DNA of 64,000 nucleotides from Haberlea rhodopensis (Eukaryota; Streptophyta; Magnoliopsida; Lamiales; Gesneriaceae): the NCBI GenBank assembly GCA_907163345.1, contig CAJQUN010001324.1, forward strand, positions 1 to 64,000. Reading direction: 5' to 3'. Numbering within the stretch: the first letter of the stretch is position 1; each line of letters begins with the position of its first letter. The notes beneath the pieces were generated by a model. It was not told the origin of the DNA. It saw only the letters and a program-made list of their open reading frames with translations, and did not search any database. A program made the position numbers and the translations under genes. Positions 46,857 to 57,435 of this stretch are shown here, piece by piece.

Positions 46857-48162
46857 AGCTAATTCCATCATCACGAGATCAAAGCACCTCCGAGAAAATC
46901 TGGAGGAGCTAGACAAGAAGATCAACGGCCTGGTGATTAATTCTCAGGTTACGGGTCAAGTACAGGAACTGGATCTCACGAAGGTCCAACAGGCTATGAA
47001 GGCTACCATGCAGGCTCACACCTGTTTATGGGACAATCTTTATATTCCCCTCCGACGGGATGCTTCAGCAGTGAAGCTAAAGTCGTGTTTCAGAGAGCCG
47101 TGCTCATCAACCGGTGTGGAGGATTCAAGTGCCGCCACTACAAGTCATAGTATTGATACTTTCGGGGAAGATACATAAGGAAAAATTGATTCCAAGGTAT
47201 CTGGGATATCTGAAGAATCAAGCCAACTCAGCACCTCAGGGGTTAAAGAGGGAGAGATTAATCTTAGGCCATCGGTGGGCAAATCTAAGGTTAATACTAA
47301 CGAGAATATTGTTTCCCCAACTTCCCCTTTGCAGGAATATCAAAAAACATGGGAGAAACTTTGTACAAGAGTGGGTATAATTCCTGGAAAAATTACAGCA
47401 GACTGGTCAGGAAAATACCCAAGAATGTGGATGCATCCTGGTGTCAAACCAGAAAGTGTTCGTGAGTGGTTTGATTTTGGCTGCCTAGCCTCAGTCTTTA
47501 CCACAACACCAAGTTTTCCGAAATTTACAAAATTACCGGACTGGATCTATGAAGGAGTGTATGACTCATGGCAAAATAATCATACACTTGGACGAGGAGA
47601 TGTTCTGGAGCTGAAATTCATCACTGTAGCCCCAAAAATTATAGGAAAAGGTCTTCACCCTAGCTTTCATTTTGTAAAGTTACAGAGACCTAATTGGAAG
47701 GCGGTGGATCAAATAAAACCACCGCCTGAAGGAACAACACTAGTTTCCCCGCTCACAAAAGATGACATTACTACCAGAAGAGCTTGGGGATTATGGGTCT
47801 GTCTTACTGAGATGGACAAAGTCAAGTATCCGTTCAAAATCTTCCACAAAACAGCGAACGGATCATTCATGGTTAACTCCATGACAAGCTAATATACAAA
47901 ATTTACCGAGGACATCTTTGAAAAGAAGAGACAAATATTATGGGAAAACAAGATTCCGGCAACCAAAGAAACTAGCCGAAAGTTCTGCAACATGGCTCAT
48001 GTGGGAAGATGGCAGGACTACATCTGCCCGAGCTGCCCAGAGCAGAAAGAGCCATTGTTCGGGAAAGGGTTCCCTGTCAAACGGGACCAGAAGAAAGATG
48101 ACAAAGCAGGACCGGGCAAACGTAGAAGATTCCCACGCGGACTGCAAAAGCCAAATTTTTAG
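46843..48162 (+). pseudogene. second ORF of the endogenous pararetrovirus, broken
   Basis: It starts at an ATG overlapping the end of the RNase H frame by 14 bases, an arrangement like the overlapping ORFs of some plant pararetroviruses. One frame runs about 440 codons but is cut by TAA at 47176-47178 and TAA at 47890-47892. The N-part is helical and charged (first 80 residues). The middle has Trp-rich segments ('WSGKYPRMWMHPG', 'DWIYEGVYDSW') and 'GRGDVLELKFITVAP'. The last 90 codons hold a Cys/His cluster ('CNMAHVGRW', 'YICPSCPE') and a basic tail. I cannot assign a function; a transactivator- or virion-associated-type role would be a guess. Confidence 0.7.
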
Positions 48163-48284
48163 GACCACATGGAGACAAGAGCCATGTGACTCTGACGAGG
48201 ACCACTACCATTTGAAAAAGAAAAAAATGGCAGGACCACTTTTCGGCCAAAAGTCGAAGGGACCACAAGATATCAAACAAGAGA

Positions 48285-48440
48285 GAAGACGCATGCAATG
48301 ACGTCTGATTATAAACAAGAATTGAAGTCCAGATTTCACATCCATCTCCAGACTTCTATTAATACCAAGGAAGCTAAGGACATCGAAAATTCTCCATAGT
48401 TTTCTGAAAATAAATATTGTAGTCTCCAAGCTTTGTAATC
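48285..48440 (+). promoter_or_regulatory. pararetrovirus-like intergenic promoter region
   Basis: Downstream of the second ORF lie a TGACGTCT motif (48299-48306, as-1/bZIP type), a TATA-like TTCTATTAATACC (48354-48366) and an A-rich leader. Order and position after the last ORF resemble the intergenic promoters of Caulimoviridae. Activity is untested; the leader beyond 48440 has no recognisable met-tRNA site before the solo LTR. Confidence 0.5.
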
Positions 48441-48771
48441 TTCAGCTTTCTTAGCTTGGTAATATTTCTTTTCTTTCTTTCATTTCATAAGTGTCTGTAA
48501 TATTGTTCTGTTTAAAGTTTATGTGTTCTTGAGTCAAGCCTCAGCTAAACAAGTTCGTCTCATCCCAAAAGGAGACGTTTTAATGTAATAGATGTTATAA
48601 GTATTCCAGAATAAAAATAAGGCTGTTGCCCAGCTATCTCCCAGATTTCTTTAAATCTTTTTTATATCTTGAATATACCTTATGCCCTAAGGTATGAAAC
48701 GAATTAGGGTTGTGCTGTGCGGATTCAGAATGAGTCGGATAACTAGCAGACTAACCTCGCCCGTGAGCTGA

Positions 48772-50848
48772 TCTAAGGACCCTAGTTCCTTAAGTGCGGA
48801 TTAAAGGCATAATTAGAGCTAATATAAAGTATCAGAGTGAAATAATCGTGTTGAGACTATGAGCCTTAAGAGTTACATGCCAAAATAAGGACTGTCAAAT
48901 GGATTAGTTACATTCCCAATCAAATGAATGTATTTACTATAGCTTTACACTACTCCTAGAGTAGACACTATACAAAGTAATCATGTCCTTCATCTACCAA
49001 AAGTGTTCTTCACAAGCTCACCGCCTCAACCCGCTTTAGCCCTTCTTATCATGCCAAAAGTGTACCTACAAGGACAACCCCCAAACATGAGCAATAATAT
49101 CATTCATATTCAACACAATATGAATATAAGGCGTAAATGCATAATCACAATAAAACACTTCCTGTTTTTCCCATGCATTTTAAACGCTTCCAGTTTGGTT
49201 GTCCCTGTACCATAACTCATGAGTATAATCAATAGATTATTTAATGGTCTACACATGTCATGACATAATACCATTTCATCATCACCAAATACCAATCACC
49301 AATCCCTAGTCTGTTCATCACAATGTATTTTAATGCCCCTCGCTTATTCACATATAGGCGGCATAGAATAACCTCGCTTCAATGGACATGCGGCGCTCCC
49401 ACCCCTCGCTTCACATTGAGCGGCAAATATTCTTTCCTCGCCTCATATGATAACCACGCTTAAATGTGACATGCGGCGCTCCCACCCCTCGCTTCACATT
49501 TAGCGGCAACAAATCAAATAGCGGCAAGCATTAAAATCATCAAGGGATGACCACGACTCATGGGATGTGCCCCAATAACCATCATATGCATATACAATCA
49601 TCATGCATAATTCAACATGTATTTGCATCCACAATGCATAATTCCATATATACTCGCATCCACAATGCATAAACAATGAGTATATTAGATACATGTACCG
49701 TTGGGTGTCCGTACGTCTTCTACGTACCTTTCCAAAAGTAGGATGTTGTAGGACTTCACTTCCTTGGCTGTGTCGCCACCTGGGATGGTTCTACATATTC
49801 ACACAAATCAATATTAGAACCCAATAAGAGTCTAATACCAAAAATCCTACAAAAATAACCAAAAACATCACATTTTGTGACTCGCGATCGATCGCTGCAA
49901 TGGGCCGATCGATCGCGAGATCACACTGCCCGAATCCCAATTTTTGTTCTTTCGGCGATCGATCGCCACACTTGGCGCGATCGATCGCCAACCTAGCCGA
50001 TCGATCGCCCAAGTGTGGCGATCGATCGCCAAAAGCTTCTGGAGCACACTGCCAGCTCGCGATCGATCGCCAAAAACGAGCGATCGATCGCCGAGTCCTG
50101 CACTTCGAAAAATCGTCATTTTTGCTCCAAAACTCATTTCCAATCCATACCATCTCCCCTACCATCAAACCAACAACATCAAACACAATAAAACCTTCCA
50201 AATACACTTTAAACATCTCAAAAATCCAACATTCAACCAAAAGAATACCAACCCAAAATAACCCATTTCCAAACCATATCAAAACCACCACAAACTCAAT
50301 CCAAACACAACAAAAACATTAGGGAGGTACCCATACCTCTTGAGGACTCCAAATCTCCCAATAAACTTCACAAATCAAATTTTTGGAAGGATTTCTCTTC
50401 ACCCCTTTGCTAAAAATCGAAAATGAGGAGGGAAGGGTTTGTGAGAAGTGATTTTGGGGAAAAAGAAAGAGTGATGGGTTTTTGTGGGGTTGGGGGGTAT
50501 TAGTGGGTTATTTGGGAATTAATTAAATTTGCACATCCACTATTAATCATGATTTATAAAAAGACCCCAACATGGTATTTTAAAAACATTGCACCAACAT
50601 GCACCAAAATCACAATTAAACTCATGCTTTCCATTTAATTGATAACCATAACAAATAAATCATGCTAATATTCAATTCTCCCAACATGCCCAACATGTAC
50701 CCTGAAATGCACTCCCGGGTCACTCTTTCCATGTGACCATGCATTTCCATATGATAATTAATTCCAACACATATATTAATTATCACCATAAAAATCACAT
50801 AACACAATTAATGTCCAAATTGCAATCAATTATTTCGGGGATATCACA
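48772..50848 (-). mobile_element. solo LTR, second gypsy subfamily related to the Tekay-like LTR
   Basis: The plus strand ends TTTCGGGGATATCACA; its first 100 bases align in spacing with the start of the solo LTR at 28274 (AGAGTTACATGCCAAAA about 97 bases in). A 5-bp duplication GCTGA (48767-48771, 50849-50853) marks the ends, although the first two bases are TC rather than TG. It carries eight CGATCGATCG palindromes (49884-50093) and a CTCGCTTCACATT-type tandem block (49330-49505) in place of the 64-bp array. Confidence 0.78.
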
Positions 50849-50853
50849 GCTGA

Positions 50854-51569
50854 GGTTGGATGGTGAGGAGCCATTCGTAAAACAGTCTGGAGGCAGTAAG
50901 TTTTCGACTGGTGGAAGTTGCGACCCACCTCACCCGGTGCCGTTATGGTCAAAATTGTATATTTCAGTTTGCTAAAATTTTATTGTAATACGGAAGCATG
51001 TTGGGCCTTTTATTTATTTTTAACATGATCTTCAAATCGGGTTGAATTATAATTAGACGAACGTTATATAAACCGTGAGTCCTTTGCAAAAGTATGCTCT
51101 TGGGATTCATCTCGAGTGACAGAAACTGAAGGATCTCATGTTAATATAATGTTTCTGTTTGGTAAATATTAGGATGAAAACGATGATGAATAGTATATTG
51201 TGGCATATTTTGTTCTTTAAACAATTTTCTAGGGGCTAAGAATGCAAATTTATTAAAGATTGGTTGGACAGCGTGGACCGCTTGGACCACATGGGATTAT
51301 TATGGTCATTTCAACCTAGAATGGACTTATGTCAACTAATGTTTTTTCGCTGGATTAGGATAGATTATGTTTCACGAAAGTGTACCGGCCCGTAATTTTC
51401 CCTAAAATGAATTAAAAATTGACTAAAACATAAACATGGGCCACATGGGCTTGTGTTTCTCACGATCCATTTGTTGGCCATTTATGTTAAGCTTGTGTCC
51501 TATATCAGTTTGGGATGCCTTTCGTGCGTGGGCTCGGAATGGGTTCTAGAAATGTGGCGGTCCAAACTT
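50854..51569. other. no recognisable gene
   Basis: A short open stretch at 50850-50975 ('LRLDGEEPFVKQSGGSKFS') is unassigned. The rest is AT-rich. Confidence 0.4.
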
Positions 51570-51819
51570 GGATACATATTAAACCTGCCCCATCGGGCGG
51601 GTCTGGATGCATGCAAACCCTGTTTTGAAGCAGGGTGGGGTGGGTCCTGATTTTGGCAACACCGCCTCGGACCCTCCCCGTTATACATATTAAATTTTTT
51701 CTTAAAAAAATGTAGTATAAAATATACATTTCAATTCTCTGACTGAATCATAACGTGAAATTTTTTAATTTTATAATAAAACTCATGTTTTCATATTAAA
51801 GAATTTGGATATTTTGAAG
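51570..51819. mobile_element. truncated copy of the hAT-type element at 19238
   Basis: Shows the same GC-rich subterminal part (GGGCGGGTCTGGATG, GTGGGGTGGGTCCTG) followed by the same AT-rich interior (AATATACATTTCAATTCTCT against the partner near 19410). It stops at TTTTGAAG, where the segmental duplication begins. Terminal repeats are missing. Confidence 0.7.
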
Positions 51820-53250
51820 TTAGTAGTGGATTGATTTCAAGTGGAAAATAACTAAAGACTTCCGGTTTAAAACATTACGAGTGTTTTTGTTATTGTATTT
51901 GGGAATGATTATTTTTATAGAAATGAAATAAATAATCGATGAATCAGTCATGTTCATATATTTATGCGCAAAAGAATATGGTGTCTATATACATTTTCTA
52001 TGGCAAAATCAATGATTGTATTTTTAACATAATATTGGAAATGATGAAATAATTTGCACAAGTGCTTGTGAAATTATAGTGATTGTTGGGCCATAAAATA
52101 ATCCTTGATAAGTCATATACAAATTAAATGTTTAATCAATTGAAATAAAGTTGGGCTTGTCATTGGCAAAAAGAATGTTGTCCTAAAGCAATTATTGTGA
52201 CCATTCCAGCATCGTGGGAAACATGCAGTAAGTGGGAAGATAAACTGTTGTTGGAGAATTGAATAAAATGAAGTACCGATAGCAATAAAAAAGGCTCTTT
52301 ACACAACTCAATCAATCAACAACTCTACAAAATGCTCTCTACAAAAATTTCTTAGTTTATAATTCAATTTAGCTTGCCTATTTTCAGCTTAAAATTAGAT
52401 TTTCCGTAGGTCTTAGCATTTGCATTTCGGATTTCAAGCTTTGCTTTTGTATTTCTAGTTTGTAAAAATGTCTAGTTTAATTCTTAATTGCACGATCAAT
52501 TTATTCATGTCGTGTGAAGAATTTCATTTCTATTTCCAATTGTTCATTTGAATTAAATTCTTAGTTTTCGACGCTTGAACGAGGAGGCTAGAACTTACGG
52601 CCAAATCGAAGATTCATATCGCTTTGAATTAGAAGTCGGATTTCACACTTTTGGTACGTTAGTACCTGACATGCCCGCAATATACATTTTCGAGCCAAAC
52701 AATGATTACAATATTTACCATATTTTACAAATAACAACTGATTCTAAACATTATCTTAATTTAACATATAAAAATTTAAAAAAAAATAAAATTGTTAATC
52801 CGAAAGAAATCACCTAAAAATTAGATTCTAAAATAGAAGTTTGTCATTAAAAATATTGAGATTCTTGAAACTAATATTATCCAAAGTGGTTGGTTAAAAT
52901 GTCAGGAACCAAAGAACTAGACAATATTTGGAATATCTGAGGAAATTATTTTTGTACAACTTCCTTCTCACAGCACAAGATCCATTGGTTGGGAGCACAA
53001 GCCAAAATCTTTGCCATTTTGGGTAAACATTATCTGGGAAGAGTACAATCACAAGATACAAAATTGGACACATACTTGTTGTGCCTTATGTCTTGGAGAA
53101 AGTATCCAGATACAGTTTTTGTCCTCTTACAATGGATAGAAGTGAAACTCGATTCATACATCATCTTCTTCCATTCTCTACACACGAGTTTGCATGTATT
53201 CAAGGTTTTTAAGGATCTTATTCGAGTTAGAATATGGAATATGATATAGA
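51820..53250. repeat. segmental duplication, copy 2, with an internal deletion
   Basis: 51820-52945 matches 24214-25160; 52950-53250 matches 27150-27440. About 2 kb present in copy 1 (F-box body and 3' flank) is missing between them, joined at a short T-rich overlap near 52948. Confidence 0.85.
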
Positions 53251-53270
53251 GAAAAAGAGCACATTGGTAA
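53030..53270 (-). pseudogene. F-box protein fragment, N-terminal part only
   Basis: The minus strand reads 'IIFHILTRIRSLKTLNTCKL', the F-box core, then 'VCREWKKMMYESSF' and 'SGYFLQDIRHNKY' as in the copy at 27.3 kb. The F-box is intact here (no stop), but the coding body is deleted, leaving only about 80 conserved codons. No trustworthy start codon. Confidence 0.8.
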
Positions 53271-53339
53271 GAATTATGTGATAATGAAATTGTTAAGAGT
53301 AGGATGAGATGTCTAGTATATATATCAAATGTGGTCTTT

Positions 53340-53720
53340 GGGGCAAGCACCCTTTCAACCAAGTATTGCACCACTTCGTGTACATATACGACCTTTCATG
53401 AAGGAATTCTTAATAAAAACCCCCACTAATTTGATACTATTGAAGGATGTATTCGGGGTTGAGATGTCACTGGCTAACCTACTCAAGCACATTTTCAACC
53501 AAGTATTGCACCACTTTGTGTAGAGATGCGACTTTTCATGAAGGAATTCGTACTAAAAAACCCCACTAATTTGACATTGTTGAAGGTAATATGATGTATT
53601 CAGGGTTGAGGTGTCACTGGTTAACCTACCCAAGTACCCTTTCAACCAAGTATTGCACCACTTTATGTAGAGATGCAACTTTTCATGAGGAATTCGTACT
53701 AAAAGACCCAATTAATTTCA
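53340..53720. repeat. 147-bp repeat family, about three copies
   Basis: Three successive units with CCCTTTCAACCAAGTATTGC at about 53350, 53490 and 53640. They lie directly upstream of the F-box fragment, as at 27.6 kb. Confidence 0.88.
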
Positions 53721-54535
53721 CACGATTGAATTTACAGATTCCGATTGCTGCGACGGTGGTGGTCGGAACTCGCAGCAGACATAAAGTCGTTCCTATCATG
53801 TTCATCCCCTATACATCAACCAACAAGCCACGAATTTCTCATGAGGAGGATCACCGAAGCCATTTGGATGGGGTTAGGATTTCTGGAATCAGATTTTTTT
53901 GGGGGAGAGGGAATATGATGTGGAAGGGGTGTGTTTTTAAAATGATGGATATTTTAGCCTAAAAAAATTGTTAATAGACTTAAGTTCAAAAATTGGAACT
54001 ATGTGACTTGTGTTTCTTGAGATAAGTACTTTCATGTGCTGTTCGTTTTTTCCCTGATTTAGTTGAATTATTGTTTTGTTTTCGTATTTTTTACAATTTT
54101 CTCTATTAAAAATGGTCATCGGCACACGTAATCACTTATATAAGCACTCAAAGAAATATTAACATTCTATAGTTATAATTTTTTATTATTATAAAAAATA
54201 ATAATAATAATAATAAATAAATAAATAAAGAAGAAAATCTACTTTCTAGGGAATAAATCAAATTTTCTTGCACCAAAGTAAGAAGGGAAGATTGATTTTT
54301 ATTTATTTCTATTTTTTAATATATTTCTTGGAAGATTCTATAAGCCACAGTTCAAAATTCCAATGGGCATTGCCCGACCCAATTGCTCATCCACGCCACA
54401 ATTTCAGAAAGTCGAGCTTTCATTGAAAAGCTGGCTGCTCGTTCACGCTGGTTCGCATGGCAAGTCCACGCCAGAATTGCGGGGAATGAGGAATTCAAAG
54501 AAGCAATGCCGAGCATTCACGCTGATTCGATCGCA
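53721..54535. other. no recognisable gene; flank upstream of the cyclin fragment
   Basis: The first 200 bases have higher GC and open frames without homology; then AT-rich with an (AATA)n run at 54195-54230. Confidence 0.4.
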
Positions 54536-54539
54536 TCTT

Positions 54540-54660
54540 CACGCCGTTTTAACAACCGATTCAGAATCCAACGGATTCGATTCAAAACTTGGAATATGAC
54601 CGACAAAGGGGAGGCGTCCCTTCATCATTCACAACCGCATAAAACCCTTCTTTTTCATCA
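54540..54660 (+). promoter_or_regulatory. candidate G2/M promoter elements of the cyclin B fragment
   Basis: TCCAACGG at 54567-54574 fits the mitosis-specific activator (MSA) core AACGG bound by three-repeat MYB factors; an inverted core CCGTT lies at 54544-54548. A weak TATA-like CATAAAAC follows near 54638. Such pairs are known in plant cyclin B promoters. Function here is inferred. Confidence 0.55.
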
Positions 54661-54732
54661 CTTCTTTCAAAGAAAAAACAGACTAGAATCACGCAGAAAG
54701 AGTTTTACAGAGAGGGATTTCAATTTTACATA

Positions 54733-56450
54733 GTGGCAATTGAAAACCAACAAGAAGGAGAGATACGAAACATGTTTCTGTCGGCGGTCTGGGCTAGTGT
54801 GTGCGGAGTTTTTGGCAGTCAAAGAAACAATATATCTGAAGGATTTGGACAGGGAGAAGTAGATTTAGAGATTGCTTCAAAAGTTGTTCGAGAGCAACCG
54901 AGAGGTAATGTTTTGTTTGAGAGTTTGTGTTTTTGTAATTAATTAAATTTTGATTCTGAATGATCATGAATTCGGTTTAATTTGTCATTGTTGTGGTGAG
55001 TTGTGATTATGTGAACACTTGAACTTGAATTGAATTTGATTGCACATGTATTTGACAGAGATCAATGCGAACTTAAAATGCAGTTCTTGACGAAACGTAA
55101 TACCCACATTAACAAGATCGATCAACCAACAAGATAAAAAAACAATCAAAAGCGATAAAGAGAGAGGTATTTTAGGTGGTTCGGCCAACTTTGGCCAACA
55201 TCCACCGGGTGCACTAAATTCTTGTCACTTGTTCAAGCTCTAATCGAATACGAGATACAAGCACTCAATTGAATTCACTTTTGATCCCTTTTCTCTCAAC
55301 TACCAAAAGAATCACTCTTGAATTCACAAAGCTTTCACGCACAGCAGTGCTCTCTCTATCTTTTTCTGTATTAACTCAGCTTTCGAATAAACCCTTCTGC
55401 CCATCACTCTTGTGGCTTATAAACTGAAGCCTTCCAACTGAATCTTGAAAATAACTGCTCCATCTGATAGCCCAGTGATGTGCAATCTCCATCGCTGGAT
55501 CAACAAGCGAACTAACTTCCAATTAGTTGACTTTAAGTCCCTGAACCTGTGGCCAAATGAATGACATGAGTTTGATTCAAGGACACTTATTTTACAAAAA
55601 ATCTCCACCTTGTCCTATATCAAACCTCCTAAATTAGTGCATCCACTAGCCCCTCTATCAGGGCTTCACATCACTGGACACTTGAACCAATTGGTGTTGA
55701 ATCAAGAATCAAACTCTTTAGCATTTCATTTTAAGTGGCGAGAGTTTCAGACACTTTCGTGGTCCAGACTTAATCCAATAATCTTGTTGCACATTGATAT
55801 CAAGATTCATCATACGTGTATCATTCTTGATACTAGAATTGGTTCCCGATTTCACAACAATTTCTTTGATGGCGAATGAGAGGATAATTTGGATTTCCTG
55901 TCCTTTTCATTTCTTCATCAATTTTGAGTAAAAGAATTTTTTACTCTGCGTGCATTTTAGTTTTCTTTTCTGACTTTTTTTCTTGACATTCGTAGTCGCT
56001 TGATATATTTGTAGTTCTATCATCTATGGTCTCTTGGTCAATTTTTTATAGATATTTTATTTGGTTATCATTGGTGTTTCCGAATTGATAAAGATGGATT
56101 CTCATTGGTCTGGAATTCTTTTCCCTTTTTTATATTCAGTATTAGGAGGACCAAAGCAGAAGAATGAACAAGCCAATGGCAAAAACCGGCGAGTTGTCAG
56201 TGACATTGTTAATCTAGCAATTGCTCCAAGTGTTGAGGGGAAGCCGCAGAATCAAATTACTCGCCCTATAACAAGGTCATTCTTCACACATATTCATTAT
56301 ACACAGACTAAATGTTTTTTTTTTTTGGCTATGTGCAAGTTATATAAGAATGCAGACATTGACTCGTTTCTTTTGTTTCGAATTTTCAGGAGTTTTGGAG
56401 CACAGTTATTGGGAAATGCACGAGCTGCAGATGTGAAATACAACAGCAAG
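54733..56450 (+). pseudogene. 5' exons of a B-type cyclin gene (fragment)
   Basis: Three exons with good splice sites: up to 54904 (AGAG|GTAATG), 56146-56275 (TTAG|GAGG ... AAG|GTCATT) and 56390-56450 (TTCAG|GAGT ... AAG|GTAGAA). They encode the variable N-terminus of cyclin B1-type proteins: 'ASKVVREQPRG', 'KNRRVVSDIVNL', 'QITRPITRSFGAQLLGNARA'. The cyclin box, which binds CDK, is entirely absent. The usual ATG before 'ASKVV' reads ATT, and the frame instead extends upstream to ATG 54733. The first intron (54905-56145) is large and contains an LTR-like insertion. All later joins keep frame with the unidentified exons and the ENODL downstream, so the region may be part of a chimeric gene. Confidence 0.78.
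55070..55885 (-). mobile_element. possible copia LTR-like insertion in the cyclin intron
   Basis: Contains TTTTAGGTGGTTCGGCCAAC, CTTGTGGCTTATAAAC (a TATA when read on the minus strand) and AATCTCCACCTTGTCC, a combination familiar from plant copia LTR/leader sequences on the minus strand. No TSD was found and the ends are approximate. Confidence 0.35.
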
Positions 56451-56768
56451 GTAGAATTTTTAATTGTATTTTTATTTCAAATAATATTTATTCTTTCATA
56501 TCAGGCTAGTTATGGGACCATTGCGATGACTTTGGTGCTAGTTATATTTTCAATATTTACTAATAATAATCAGCTTACTGAATATTTGGAATTGACATCC
56601 TTTTAATTATGTTTCCGGATAATCTTCAAATTGCTACATAGCTGAAACTTGTATGATGTTTGCTTTCTTATGTTTTTTCCCACTGGTATTGGAAATAGTA
56701 AAGGCAAAATATTTTCCTCGTTTGTTGCTAAATGCTATTACATTTTTGGTAACTTCGTTGTTTATTAG

Positions 56769-56873
56769 GTCATGGATGCTAGGGATTTAAAATCAGAACT
56801 TCCAGCTCTACAAAGATTTTATTATCTTCTTAAAAAAGATGGAGATGATACGACAAATCCAGCCTCAAATATG
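56769..56873 (+). other. exon-like segment X (35 codons, unidentified)
   Basis: Phase-0 open segment bounded by TTATTAG and GTATAC splice-like sites; reads 'DARDLKSELPALQRFYYLL' and then a Lys/Asp-rich end. Helical and plausible as a real exon. I do not recognise the parent gene. It is not a cyclin exon. Confidence 0.5.
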
Positions 56874-57357
56874 GTATACTTTCATGCATTTCTTTTGTCA
56901 TCCATTTTTGTCTTCTTTTTTTCTCTCTGCCAACAATTCAGATTCTATCTCCTGAAGTTGCGGGCTCTTATTAATGTCTATGAAAGTTTAAATAGAAATT
57001 TTATTGTTTTCACATAAAATGATTTTTTTATCACACTGCGGCAACTGCTAGTTATATCTTTCTGAATCTCAATGTATCCTTCAGATTTATTTTAGAAAAT
57101 TATAAGTCTTGGTTGGTTTTTCTTCAAATATAATTGGGAGTAGTATAACATATATAACGACTTTTCCATCGATATCACGAAACCTTAGATGAGGCTTTAA
57201 GTTCACGTGGCTAGAATTGTGATCTCAACATTTTTAGTATCTTAGAATCCAGGCTTGTTCCTACACATTATAGATATTACAAGTGTCGGGACTTTTTATT
57301 TAAGGATGACACAATGTTTATAAGATCCTTCCATATTATTTTTGTATTTTTGAACAG

Positions 57358-57435
57358 CTCGATAAGCATGCACGTCTTTTAAGGTATTTGTTGGATTCCG
57401 CAACTGAGAGTTTCGTAGAGCAATCAACAAAAGGA
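57358..57435 (+). other. exon-like segment Y (26 codons, unidentified), fused to ENODL
   Basis: After an acceptor TTTTTGAACAG the frame reads 'LDKHARLLRYLLDSATESF' and runs without a stop or splice into the ENODL start codon. It probably shares its parent gene with segment X. The junction AAAGGAATGGC also occurs at the ENODL start of the second copy, so the fusion point lies there. Confidence 0.55.

Noticed and set aside
47918..48301. 127-codon ORF after the viral second ORF
   Set aside because: The neighbouring frame, continuous with the second ORF, carries the Cys/His cluster; this one looks like its shadow.
48820..48835. GTATCAGAGTGA as a pararetrovirus primer site
   Set aside because: It lies inside the solo LTR as defined by TSD and by spacing to the related LTR; probably chance.
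57358..57435. Segments X and Y as further cyclin B exons
   Set aside because: They show no cyclin-box or N-terminal cyclin motif, and cyclin B genes continue differently after the third exon seen here.
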